64,000 bases of DNA from Treponema sp. (GTDB lineage Bacteria > Spirochaetota > Spirochaetia > Treponematales > Treponemataceae). Both the position numbers and the translations under genes were made by a program. The DNA is taken from NCBI GenBank assembly GCA_017464425.1, contig JAFUDX010000042.1, positions 1 through 64,000 on the forward strand, written 5' to 3'. This document shows, one piece after another, positions 8,913-16,907 of this stretch. How positions within the stretch are numbered: the first letter of the stretch is position 1; every line of letters starts with the position of its first letter. Under the pieces are notes generated by a model. That model searched no databases and was not told the origin of the DNA. It saw nothing but the letters and a program-made list of their open reading frames with translations.

Positions 8913-9503
8913 TTATTTCTTTTCCAGTTTCCTTATCATCTTATCAAAATCCGAATCTATTTTCTGCGTCTTATTAAAAATCTCATATTCGGCAAAAGCC
9001 TTGCTATCCGCATCACTTCGGGAAATCCTTCCATTCCCTTCAAGAATATCGTACTTTCGGAATTCAAGAAATTCGTTTACGCTTGCCGCAAACTGTTCCA
9101 TATTAAAAGGAATTTCCCGTTCAATCAAATCTTCAATATAATCAAAATAACCGCTCACCGCTCTTTCCAGCTGGCGGATTTGCTTTTCAGAAAGATAGTT
9201 TTTAGCAATATTCACATCAGATTTCAAAATGCGGTAAAAGGTAACATTTCGTTTTACGGACCGTGTACCTTCTTTTTGAACTGTTTCCAAAATGGAAATA
9301 GTTGAGGCTTCATCCAATTCCCCACATTCATATATATTTTTAAGGTGCTTTGAAACCGCAGGAACATTAACATCAAACAATTCCGCCATAGATTTCTGCG
9401 TAAGCCAGATAGATTCATCCTTAAGGAGCGCATTAACTTTTACATCTTCTTCATCTGCTTTATAGAGAATGTACGATATTTGTTTTACAAGTTCGTTTGG
9501 CAT
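8913..9503 (-). CDS. RhuM-family protein with internal deletion
   Basis: A 196-residue protein joining two ends of a RhuM/virulence-type protein, which is normally about 330 residues. The N-terminus (IWLTQKSMAELFDVNVPAVSKH) is the DNA-binding-like part; the C-terminus (ILKSDVNIAKNYLSEK onward, to DFDKMIR) is the Fic/Doc-related tail. The middle, normally starting FYNLDxIIxVGYRVNS, is absent: the sequence goes from NVTFY directly to RILKSDV without losing frame. RhuM genes often sit inside type I loci, as here. Whether the shortened protein works is unknown. Good Shine-Dalgarno AAAGGAGC upstream. Confidence 0.8.
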   Translation of the reverse strand: MPNELVKQISYILYKADEEDVKVNALLKDESIWLTQKSMAELFDVNVPAVSKHLKNIYECGELDEASTISILETVQKEGTRSVKRNVTFYRILKSDVNIAKNYLSEKQIRQLERAVSGYFDYIEDLIEREIPFNMEQFAASVNEFLEFRKYDILEGNGRISRSDADSKAFAEYEIFNKTQKIDSDFDKMIRKLEKK

Positions 9504-9532
9504 TTGTTTTGCTCCTTTTGTTTTATATTGAG

Positions 9533-9613
9533 GAGGGGAAAGCCTTCCCCTCGCTCCAACCGCCTGCGGCGTTTTCCGCTACCCCTTCTAGCGGGGACAC
9601 CCCGCAACGCCCC
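9533..9613 (-). repeat. Dispersed palindromic repeat, family A (full copy)
   Basis: Minus-strand reading: GGGGCGTTGCGGGGTGTCCC, CGCTAGAAGGGGTAGCGGA, AAACGCCGCAGGCGGTTGGA, GCGAGGGGAAGGCTTTCCCC. Three stem-loops in a row. It fills most of the gap between rhuM and the TIR gene. Confidence 0.8.
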
Positions 9614-9629
9614 GAATTTATATTTACTA

Positions 9630-11078
9630 TCAATTTAGTGATGCAATCTCATAATCTCTTAGTCTTAGTGGAATTCTAGGAATACTATGCCAAGAATTAG
9701 GATATCCATATCTTTCCTTTACAGGATTATCCTTAATTAATTGCTTAAACTCGTCTATTGTCTTTACTCCAAATAAAGGTAAAATTTTTTGGCAATATTT
9801 CTTTGATGCCAGTTTTATCCACATATCATCGAGTTCTTTTGAATATACATATGAAAGTGCAAACCACCCCCAATCTTCAATTTTAGAAATTTTTAAGGCA
9901 AATGATAGTTGTGATAAACGAATATCTGTTTGTGCAAATCTTTCTGTTATAAGGATAGGTTCTTTTATTTGATGAGAAACTATATCTGCAGTTTTAGAAA
10001 ATACTCTGTCTTTCCTTTCATAATAACTATCAAATATGCTACTGTGAGAGCGGAATCTAAGAAATGTTTCTGGTTTTTGATACCTTAAAGTTGTTACCCC
10101 ATCAATTAAAAAATATGTTGTAGTTAAAATTTCATGTATTTCATTAAATTTTTCATAATGAAAAAGATACGCTATGCTTGATATAAAAATATTCCAAATA
10201 AAGATTTGATATAATTCAAGCATAGCTTCATCATTTGAATCATAGGAATTACCATTGATTTTTAAAAGAAGTAGTTTATTATACAGATTCTCCATGAAAG
10301 GACAGAAAAAATCTATAATATTTTTTTCTGATAAAATCAATTCCTTAAAAAAATCTAAATATGTATCCCGCAGAGGTTTCATCTCATTAATTGCTGTTTC
10401 TGTTTCACAGCAAAATTTCTCTATATCGATACCTGGATTAGTGTTTACCCTAAATTCTTTTACCTTAGAGATAAATGATTGTGTAAATTCACTAACTGCG
10501 ATATTTTTTCGCGTATCATTAGAAGAAGAATGTAATACATCAACAAATCGTTTTATTTCTGAAATATTAATTGCATTTTTTTTTAGCCATTCAGGTTTAT
10601 TTCCCAATGCAGGTTTCGGAATTAGCGGCTCATTATAAATATGGCGTAATAACTTTTCATATTCATCTTCATATTTTTCTTCATCTGAAAAATCAAAATA
10701 TATTCGTGATTTTATATAGATTGGAACTGTTGCATCTCCATTTTCATCTTTATCTAATACTAACGGTAAAAATCTTGTTTGTGATGATTTTCCATACAAC
10801 TCTGAGGAAATAATAACAGTTTCATCACCAACACCACCGGTTCTGTCGTTTGCTTTCTTAGCATATGTTTCATCACATAAGATTAAAACATAATCTATTG
10901 ATTTATCAGCAACCATAGATTCCATAAATTTATACTTATCATGTCCTTCTTTTAAATCCCAGAAATCTACTTTTGTCTCAATTCCATCATTAATTAAACG
11001 AGTTGCAAGTTTTACAGTCCAATCCTGAACTGCCCATGAATATGATATAAAAACTTTTGGTCTATTATCAGGTGTCAT
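9630..11078 (-). CDS. TIR/SEFIR-domain protein inside the hsd operon
   Basis: A 482-residue protein whose first 150 residues form a TIR/SEFIR fold: KVFISYSWAVQDWTVKLATR, then VDFWDLKEGHDKYKFMESM, then DYVLILCDETYAKKANDR and the GGVGDETVIIS segment. The rest is helical and unrecognised, and could be a sensor. Bacterial TIR proteins often act in phage defence by consuming NAD or signalling with its products; activity here is inferred. The gene overlaps the end of hsdS by 11 bases, so the two are probably translationally coupled. It is AT-richer than hsdS and hsdM, suggesting later acquisition. Confidence 0.85.
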   Translation of the reverse strand: MTPDNRPKVFISYSWAVQDWTVKLATRLINDGIETKVDFWDLKEGHDKYKFMESMVADKSIDYVLILCDETYAKKANDRTGGVGDETVIISSELYGKSSQTRFLPLVLDKDENGDATVPIYIKSRIYFDFSDEEKYEDEYEKLLRHIYNEPLIPKPALGNKPEWLKKNAINISEIKRFVDVLHSSSNDTRKNIAVSEFTQSFISKVKEFRVNTNPGIDIEKFCCETETAINEMKPLRDTYLDFFKELILSEKNIIDFFCPFMENLYNKLLLLKINGNSYDSNDEAMLELYQIFIWNIFISSIAYLFHYEKFNEIHEILTTTYFLIDGVTTLRYQKPETFLRFRSHSSIFDSYYERKDRVFSKTADIVSHQIKEPILITERFAQTDIRLSQLSFALKISKIEDWGWFALSYVYSKELDDMWIKLASKKYCQKILPLFGVKTIDEFKQLIKDNPVKERYGYPNSWHSIPRIPLRLRDYEIASLN

Positions 11079-12435
11079 TTTTTACCGCCTCCAGATTTTC
11101 TTTCATTATACCAAATATAAGTTTTTCTGACAGTGTTTTTCTTTCTTGGATTTGATTTTCTAAAGTTGCTACTTTTGCAAGTAGTGTTTCTACTTTGTTT
11201 ACTATTTCTTCTTGTTCTTTCAAGGGAGGAAGAGAAAATGGCATTCCTGTTAAATCTGGTAAAGAAATATTATCATTTGAAGAATGTTTAGCTTCCTGAA
11301 TAATCTTTTGTGCTGTTAATGATTTCACTAAGATATTAACATACTCTGGTTTAATGTAATCAATTTTTATAGTTGCAACTCGTTGATTTACAGCCATTGA
11401 TTCATCAAGGGATGAAACAAAAAAAGATTTTCCAACAGTTCCACCCGTTAATGCCATAAGAATATTTTTTTCTTCTAGATGATAAGGTTTTATAGCATCA
11501 GAATCTTTATATCTAACTATTTTAGAATTTACAAATCCATTTTCGTTAAAATCAGAAATACGTATAACTCTAATACCTTTCTCTGTATATTCAGTACTTT
11601 TAAAAGAATAACCTCCGTTAATTCTTGAGACATTTCCCAATCTTACCCATTCCCATCCCTCTGGAATTTCAAAAGGTTTCTCTTCATCTGTAATTGGAGC
11701 AAGTGTTTTTGAGCGGGCGTTGCGGGCGGCGTTTGAGCCCGCAGAGGGGGTAGCGGAAGACGGCTTGTCCGGCTGGAGCGAGGGGGAGACCTCCCCCTTC
11801 TGAATCTTCTCAAACAACGCTTCCGCGTCGTAGTCGGGATTGCCTTTTTGGACTGGATTTTGTTTGCGCCAGTCTGCGGTGAGTTTTCCTTCTATAGCTT
11901 GTTGCAGAATATTCTGGCGAAGAAGTTTGGCGTATTCCGTCTGCTTTTGAAATTCCGCGGCAAAAAGTTTTTGCTTTTCGGTTGCATTGACAAAAAGTGT
12001 CGCAAGTTCCCGCTGCTTTTCAATCGGTGGCAAAGGGAATTCAACGGTCGCAATGTCTTTCATGGAAAGCGAAACATTCGCCGCGCCTTTCATCAGCGGA
12101 ACGAGGAGCGTGTCTTTGTAAAATTGAAGGTATTGGTGAAGATAGCGGGCATCAAGCTCATCGGGATTGCTGGGGATTACGGCGCACAGAATCGTTCCGA
12201 GCGCGAACTTACCGCTTTGATAATGAACATTTTTGAGCGATTTTTTGCCGTGTCCGCTGGAACTGACAAGCGGAATGCAGACGGCTTCGCAGTCAAACTG
12301 ATAGGTTGAGCAAGTTTTTCTTTCTTCGGCGGTAACGACAAGCGGATATTCGCCCGGCTCTGCGCTTGCAATGCCGGTTGCGCCTTTTACGATTTTGCAG
12401 AGGTCTCCGATTTTAACTTTCTTCCACGCGCTCAT
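11068..12435 (-). CDS. hsdS: Type I restriction-modification specificity subunit HsdS
   Basis: A 455-residue specificity subunit with two target-recognition domains (about residues 1-150 and 255-405), each followed by a helical conserved region (LPPIEKQRELATLFVNATEK and LPPLKEQEEIVNKVETLLAK). The central spacer includes LRQNILQQAIEGKLTADWRK. Between that and the second domain (PFEIPEGWEWVRLGN) lie about 28 extra residues rich in Ser, Pro, Ala and Arg, encoded by a complete family A palindromic repeat. The insertion keeps frame and falls in a flexible linker, so the protein may still work, perhaps with altered spacing between half-sites. Confidence 0.93.
   Translation of the reverse strand: MSAWKKVKIGDLCKIVKGATGIASAEPGEYPLVVTAEERKTCSTYQFDCEAVCIPLVSSSGHGKKSLKNVHYQSGKFALGTILCAVIPSNPDELDARYLHQYLQFYKDTLLVPLMKGAANVSLSMKDIATVEFPLPPIEKQRELATLFVNATEKQKLFAAEFQKQTEYAKLLRQNILQQAIEGKLTADWRKQNPVQKGNPDYDAEALFEKIQKGEVSPSLQPDKPSSATPSAGSNAARNARSKTLAPITDEEKPFEIPEGWEWVRLGNVSRINGGYSFKSTEYTEKGIRVIRISDFNENGFVNSKIVRYKDSDAIKPYHLEEKNILMALTGGTVGKSFFVSSLDESMAVNQRVATIKIDYIKPEYVNILVKSLTAQKIIQEAKHSSNDNISLPDLTGMPFSLPPLKEQEEIVNKVETLLAKVATLENQIQERKTLSEKLIFGIMKENLEAVKNDT
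11713..11800 (+). repeat. Family A repeat inside the hsdS coding region
   Basis: GGGCGTTGCGGGCGGCG, then GCCCGCAGAGGGGGTAGCGG, then GGCTTGTCCGGCTGGAGCGA and GGGGGAGACCTCCCCC reproduce the family pattern. On the coding strand it supplies HsdS residues of about 212-241 (SPSLQPDKPSSATPSAG and following). Confidence 0.85.
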
Positions 12436-12447
12436 TTTTTCCTTCTC

Positions 12448-13371
12448 CTACACATTCGCAAAAATCGCGGGGATGAGTGACGAATCAAGCACTTCAAAGG
12501 CGAAGCACTTTTTGCCCAAATCTTTGAGCGACGCTCCGATGTGGTAAAGTGTGATGTTGTCGATAATCAGGAATCGGTCGTGCATTTTTGTGGTGGGAAG
12601 CACGCTAAGAGCTGGGTACTGCGCGTTGAATTTCTGAATGTCCTGCGCCGTGATTTTTGTTTTTGGGTCTGTGTAGATTTTCACGGCGACATTTTCCTTC
12701 TTTTTTGCAAGGCGTTCAAGGACGGACAGGTCAACATAGCCGTCAATCAGGACGATTTCCCTCTTTGCCTGCGCGATGAACGACTCGAACTTCGCATAAG
12801 CGTCAAAAATCTGCCCCTGAAAAAAGATTCCCTGCTTGTCCTCGATGTGGTATTTGTCCATGAGCGCGAAAAGCTCGTCTATGCGCCTGTCCGCTTCTTT
12901 CTGGTGAATGTCGGTGTCGATGAGGTGCTGTTTGATGGATTTCAGTTCCGCAAAGATTTCCGCGTTGTTGCTCAAAAAGTGGCGCATCTGAACGAAAGCG
13001 TCCATTATCCGAATGCTCACCTGCACGGCGGTCTCGCTTTTGAGGACGGCGGAAAGCATGGCGCATCCCTGCTCGGTAAAGGCGTAAGGGAGATATTTTA
13101 TATTTTGTCCACGCTTATCCTCAGATTGTTTCAAGGTCGCATTTTGCGACCTTGAAAATTCAATCCGCTGTAGCCAGATTTCAGTTTCCTCTTTTGTGAG
13201 TTGAAACATAAACCGCTCAGGGAAACGCTCGCTGTTGCGCTTCACCTGCTCGTTCAATCTTCGTGTTTCCACGCCGTACATTTCCGCAAGGTCGCGGTCT
13301 ATCATCACCTGCTGCCCCCGGATTACGAGAATCTTGGATTGTATCTGAATAGGTTGCAATTCGTTAGCCAT
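12448..13371 (-). CDS. ORF6N-domain protein with C-terminal HxD phosphodiesterase-like part
   Basis: A 307-residue protein. The N-terminal ORF6N domain ([29 protein letters not shown]-type region) is a DNA-binding fold of phage and mobile-element regulators. The C-terminal half ends in KMHDRFLIIDNITLYHIG and KDLGKKCFAFEVLD, like the phospholipase-D-type domain often fused to ORF6N. Start chosen at 13371, where GGGAGA precedes ATG and a TATAAT sequence lies 20 bases upstream; a longer frame to 13425 would run through that promoter. A 29-bp palindrome lies within the coding region and a related one at the -35. It sits upstream of hsdS and may control the locus. Confidence 0.85.
   Translation of the reverse strand: MANELQPIQIQSKILVIRGQQVMIDRDLAEMYGVETRRLNEQVKRNSERFPERFMFQLTKEETEIWLQRIEFSRSQNATLKQSEDKRGQNIKYLPYAFTEQGCAMLSAVLKSETAVQVSIRIMDAFVQMRHFLSNNAEIFAELKSIKQHLIDTDIHQKEADRRIDELFALMDKYHIEDKQGIFFQGQIFDAYAKFESFIAQAKREIVLIDGYVDLSVLERLAKKKENVAVKIYTDPKTKITAQDIQKFNAQYPALSVLPTTKMHDRFLIIDNITLYHIGASLKDLGKKCFAFEVLDSSLIPAIFANV
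13129..13157 (+). promoter_or_regulatory. Palindrome inside the ORF6N gene
   Basis: Perfect 13-bp arms (TTTCAAGGTCGCA and TGCGACCTTGAAA) with a 3-base spacer. It encodes the EFSRSQNATLK stretch. Its core GTCGCANTTTGCGAC matches the palindrome in front of the same gene. Confidence 0.8.
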
Positions 13372-13389
13372 ACGGTCTCCCATAATGTG

Positions 13390-13437
13390 ATTATAGCATA
13401 AATTCCCGCCATCTTGAAGTCGCAATTTGCGACATCA
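13390..13437 (-). promoter_or_regulatory. Promoter and operator of the ORF6N gene
   Basis: TATAAT (13390-13395, minus strand) with a TTCAAG -35 candidate at 13413-13418. Palindrome GTCGCAATTTGCGAC (13419-13433), extended by TTGA/TCAA flanks to 13415-13437, covers the -35 side. This position fits self-repression. Confidence 0.65.
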
Positions 13438-13441
13438 AAAC

Positions 13442-13918
13442 TTACGCCGCACGGTAAATCTCCGCTTCAAGCTCGCGGAGCGCGTTCAGGTACGCCTGTT
13501 TTCCGCCGAACAAGCCGACTATCTCTTGCGGAGTGCCGAGGCTTTTGAGCGGGTCTACGGTAAGGATTTTCATGTCCTCTATGTCTTCAATGCCGGTCTC
13601 GGCGTATTTTTCAAGCAAGGCGTTGAGCACCGCCCGCGCCTTGTCGCCGTACTTCGTCCAGTAGTTGCGCTTCTTTACATTTTCCGCGCGTTCTCGGCGC
13701 GTGAGGGCTGGCGCGTCGTAGGCGATGTGGCAGATGAGGTCAAAGATGTCGAGGTCGGATTTTGTTTCCTCTTGCAGTTCGGAAAGCGAAAGCCCCTGCG
13801 CTTCCAGTTCCGCGATGACCGCCTGCTTCTTTTCCGCGTCGTTCCATGATTGCAGGAATATGTCGAGCGAGCGGTAGGAAGTGAAGATGCCACGCTTGGT
13901 GTATTCTTTGAGGCTCAT
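13442..13918 (-). pseudogene. hsdR: hsdR C-terminal fragment
   Basis: About 158 residues match the C-terminal helical domain of type I R subunits: SLDIFLQSWNDAEKKQAVI, DLDIFDLICHIAYDAPALTR, KYGDKARAVLNALLEKYAE and a final ALRELEAEIYRAA. The nuclease, both helicase motifs and the linker are absent. A family C palindromic repeat begins 7 bases upstream of the first usable ATG. The other end of the gene is at 15081-15803. Expressed alone it could only be the specificity-complex docking domain; most likely it is a remnant. Confidence 0.85.
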
Positions 13919-13924
13919 AAAACA

Positions 13925-14040
13925 GGGCGTTCCCCTCACTCCGTTCGGGTCGGGCTACTACAGGTTTCGCTATCGCTTCATTCGTTCGCTCCCTACGGTC
14001 GCTACCGAATGGCTACGCCGCCTTCCGTATCCCTAACGCA
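13925..14040 (-). repeat. Dispersed palindromic repeat, family C
   Basis: Minus-strand reading starts GCGTTAGGGATACGGAAGGC, runs through CCGTAGGGAGCGAACGAATG and ends AGCCCGACCCGAACGGAGTG then GGGGAACGCCC. The same order of blocks occurs at 34785, 46361 and 51673. Confidence 0.8.
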
Positions 14041-14044
14041 AAAA

Positions 14045-14986
14045 TCATTGCGCCAAACGAATCTTTTCAGCTCCTTTTTTACTTTCATCGATTTCAAAAG
14101 CCTCTGGATAATTTTTCTTGATTGTAGAAATAACTTTTCCATGAAGTTTTACTCCAGTTTTTTTTCTAAGAAAAAGACCAACTTTTGATAATAGAACAAA
14201 TTCATTTTTACCGCTATCTGATTCTTTTTGTTGGTTTTTTATCGCATCAATCAACTGTTCTTTCGTAAATGGAACATCAGAGGTTGTTGAATTCTTTGCA
14301 ACTTTCTTTTTTATGGTTGTGGATTTCGTTGTTGTAACAACATCGCTTTCTGAGTCCGTTGTATCTACAGCATTTTTGATAAAACATCCTTCGTAGTCAA
14401 TAAAAATACTTTTTATTTTTTCATCAACACGCTCAAGTCGTAAACTTTCAATGCTTTCACGAATGTCAGTACTGTCCAACAAAGATTGTGATGTCTGTGT
14501 CTTACCAAGTTCGTCATCGGTAAAATCCATGTAGATAACGAATGTTTTCACTGCTTCCGAAGCAAGTCCCTTTACCAATGGAACAAAATCTGAATCACCA
14601 GCAATAAGAACAAGATAGTCATATGCTCCTCTTTTATAATAATCTTGCGTTGCATAAAAGACCAAATTCGTATCTACAGCATCTTCTTTTAAGCCACCTG
14701 AAACTTTTTGTTTCAAGGGAGTAGCATGTTTTGTAATGCCAGCATGTTCCATAGAATTGAAAAGATAATCCCGTTCGGGGTCAGTTGTTTTTATTCCCGT
14801 CCCAACAAAAAATTGTGATTCAAGCAAACAAATTTTTCCTGTTTCTTTTGCAATTCTTTCTTTCACAAAATCAGTAAAACTGTTCCATTCAATAGTCTTA
14901 CTGAAATTCTTTGCCAAATACTTGTGTATATGAACGGTAAAATTGCCGTCAATATACAGGCTCGCTTTGATTTTTTCATCGCTCAT
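14045..14986 (-). CDS. NYN-domain (PIN-like) nuclease with C-terminal winged-helix/LOTUS-like domain
   Basis: A 313-residue protein. Residues 1-170 form a NYN/LabA domain with the expected acidic positions: SLYIDGNF near the start, EDAVDTNLVFYA and VLIAGDSDFVPLV. NYN proteins are metal-dependent RNases. A Ser/Thr/Lys-rich linker leads to a C-terminal PFTKEQLIDAIKNQQ...VGLFLRKKTGVKL domain like OST-HTH/LOTUS, which bind RNA. Start set at 14986, where AAGGAGAATTTT precedes ATG; the frame is open further upstream but lacks a site. It sits exactly between the two hsdR fragments with its own AT-rich promoter region, in place of the helicase part. Confidence 0.85.
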   Translation of the reverse strand: MSDEKIKASLYIDGNFTVHIHKYLAKNFSKTIEWNSFTDFVKERIAKETGKICLLESQFFVGTGIKTTDPERDYLFNSMEHAGITKHATPLKQKVSGGLKEDAVDTNLVFYATQDYYKRGAYDYLVLIAGDSDFVPLVKGLASEAVKTFVIYMDFTDDELGKTQTSQSLLDSTDIRESIESLRLERVDEKIKSIFIDYEGCFIKNAVDTTDSESDVVTTTKSTTIKKKVAKNSTTSDVPFTKEQLIDAIKNQQKESDSGKNEFVLLSKVGLFLRKKTGVKLHGKVISTIKKNYPEAFEIDESKKGAEKIRLAQ

Positions 14987-15080
14987 AAAATTCTCCTTAT
15001 CAGCGAAAATGTAAATTATGAAATCCGTATAGACTTCATAGACGAAAAACGAAACTTTCAGCACAAAGAATCGCTAATCG

Positions 15081-15803
15081 TTAAATACAATATAATAAAT
15101 TTTCATACAAAACGGCAAGGTAAAGAATCCGCTTTGTTACCCCATTTTTCCACAGGCGGTAGATTATCTGGAATGCCGTGTATGTCTTTCCCGTGCCGGT
15201 CGCCATCACCAAGAGAATTCTGTCCTGCCCGCGTGCGACAGCCTCGACGGTGCGGTTTATGGCAATCCGCTGGTAGTAGCGCGGCGTGTGGCAGTCCGTT
15301 CCGAAAAAGTAGTGCGAAAGCGCAAGCCGCTCGCTCGGCTCGTCAGAAAGGTTGTTGTAGCGTTTGTAGCACTCCCACAAGGCTTCGGGCGTGGGAAAAT
15401 GCTCTAGGTCCGCTTCCTCGGTTACAAGCGCGTTTCCATCCGCGCCAATGTCGCCGCAGTTTTTGCGGTACTGAATGACAAAGCCCTTTCCGTTCGAGCA
15501 GATTGCCACGGGAATATCAAGCGTCTCGGCATAGCCCAACGCCTGTTGCAAGCCAGCCCCCGCCGTATGCGTTCCGTCCTTCGCTTCAATCACCGCAACG
15601 GGAATGTTCGGTTTGTAATACAGGATGATGTCCGCCCGCTTCTTTTCGCCGCGCTTGGCTTGTCTCCCTTTTACAAAAATGCGTCCTGCGGTGAATGTCA
15701 CTTCCTCGCGAATTTGAGACTGTTCCCAGCCAGAGCGTGTGATTTCGGGGAGAATGCGCTTTGTGATGATGTCGCGTTCGGATAGAGTCTGTGTTGAGAC
15801 CAT
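15081..15803 (-). pseudogene. hsdR: hsdR N-terminal fragment
   Basis: Residues 1-230 match the start of a type I restriction subunit: nuclease motif RADIILYYKPNIPVAVIEAK (Asp58, Glu73, Lys75), then MATGTGKT (Walker A, about 200-207) and RILYLA. At that point the homology ends abruptly; ten unrelated residues follow and a stop. In a whole HsdR the next residues would be D-R-N and the rest of the helicase. About 400 residues are missing between this and the fragment at 13442-13918. The restriction subunit is therefore inactive as a translocase. Confidence 0.88.
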
Positions 15804-15971
15804 AAGGTATTATAACACTAAAATCGATGTTTTTACATACAATTCTAGCAAACAGTTGCACCGCAATATTTTTCAGCCCCAGTGCTTTCGCCCCCTTTTT
15901 GATAATGACAAACAGCAAAAAATGTGATTAAAAACTTGCCACCTGCCCGAAAAATCACTATCTTCATATAT

Positions 15972-16370
15972 ATGGTGAAATACGACATAAGTTCACTTTT
16001 TGAAATTCCTGTGATTGATGTGCCCGCGACCTCAAACAATCTCAAATCACTCCGCGAAAATCGAAACATCACCGTTGCACAAATCCAGCAGCTTCTGGGC
16101 ATGGAAAATCCGCAATCGATTTACACATGGGAAAACGCCGAAAGCAAAGTTCTTCCCCGCCTTGATAACCTCGTCACCCTTGCAAAGTTGTACAAAGTCA
16201 CGATTGACGAGCTGATTGTTATCCGCACCGAAAAAACAGACGGGCTTGCCGTTTGTGAACCGACCGCACCGTATGGCGTTTCAAAAGATGCACTGGACTT
16301 CGTGCGAGAAAGTGCGAGTTCGGCAGCAATAAGAGCACTGGAAATTCATTATGGATTTTCAATAGAATAA
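15972..16370 (+). CDS. XRE-family helix-turn-helix regulator
   Basis: A 132-residue protein with a central helix-turn-helix (NNLKSLRENRNITVAQIQQL, SIYTWENAESKVLPRLDNL). The C-terminus (ALDFVRESASSAAIRALEIH) is helical. Start chosen at MVKYDISSLFE rather than the upstream ATG at 15924 because homologous proteins begin near here; no strong ribosome-binding site is visible at either. Its targets are unknown. It is divergent from the hsdR fragment and may have controlled that locus. Confidence 0.75.
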   Translation: MVKYDISSLFEIPVIDVPATSNNLKSLRENRNITVAQIQQLLGMENPQSIYTWENAESKVLPRLDNLVTLAKLYKVTIDELIVIRTEKTDGLAVCEPTAPYGVSKDALDFVRESASSAAIRALEIHYGFSIE

Positions 16371-16390
16371 CCGCAAATCTTTGCAAAAGC

Positions 16391-16409
16391 ATTAAGTTAC
16401 AAACTTAAT
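16391..16409. promoter_or_regulatory. 19-bp palindrome ATTAAGTTACAAACTTAAT
   Basis: ATTAAGT arms around a 5-base centre. The same palindrome with one central change (TACTA) lies before the ORF6N fragment at 52866. Here it lies between two convergent regulator genes, with no clear promoter. Confidence 0.55.
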
Positions 16410-16435
16410 GACAAAATACAAAAACTATGCTCTCA

Positions 16436-16789
16436 CTAAATCATCTGCAACACATCATCCAAATCGCTTTTCATGCGGCTAAGAAGTTCCGCCTTCAAGT
16501 GCTCACGGATTTTCTGTTTTCGCTCTTCCTCGCGGTTTGATTCCGTAGGTTGTGTAGTCACCGTTGTGTCTGCACTGAACAAATCCAAAACCGGCACATT
16601 CAATGCCTCGGCAATCCGCTCAATCGTGGAAAGTTTGGGGATATTTTTGTAGGTTTCCATTAGACCGATATAGCTCGCAGAAGTGCCGCTGAATATCGAA
16701 AGCCGTAGCTGAGAAATTCCCTTTTCTTGCCTGATTCTTCTGATATTGTCGATTACTGTTTTTTCTAAAGACGAAGGTTCATTTTCCAT
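16436..16789 (-). CDS. XRE-family helix-turn-helix regulator
   Basis: A 117-residue regulator with a helix-turn-helix in residues 10-70 (IRRIRQEKGISQLRLSIFSG, SASYIGLMETYKNIPKLSTI) and a charged helical tail that could mediate dimer formation (REEERKQKIREHLKAELL). It is divergent from the MBOAT gene, and the 118-base space between them holds several TTTGATA repeats that are plausible binding sites for it. Function beyond DNA binding is unknown. Confidence 0.85.
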   Translation of the reverse strand: MENEPSSLEKTVIDNIRRIRQEKGISQLRLSIFSGTSASYIGLMETYKNIPKLSTIERIAEALNVPVLDLFSADTTVTTQPTESNREEERKQKIREHLKAELLSRMKSDLDDVLQMI

Positions 16790-16907
16790 ACTATCAATTT
16801 TGATATTGTTTTTATAGTTATAACTTGTGTATTTGATAGCGTTTGTGGTATAGTCTGTTTAATAGTGTTTTTGATAGTAATAATTCGCTATCAGTTTTTG
16901 GAGAAGT
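16790..16907. promoter_or_regulatory. Divergent promoter region with TTGATA repeats
   Basis: Contains ATTTTGATATTG, ATTTGATAGCG and TTTTTGATAGTA plus two opposite-strand TATCA copies near each end. The spacing is irregular. Likely operator for the adjacent XRE regulator. Confidence 0.5.

Noticed and set aside
11713..11800. Repeat in hsdS as an insertion sequence
   Set aside because: Under 100 bp, no transposase, no target duplication seen.
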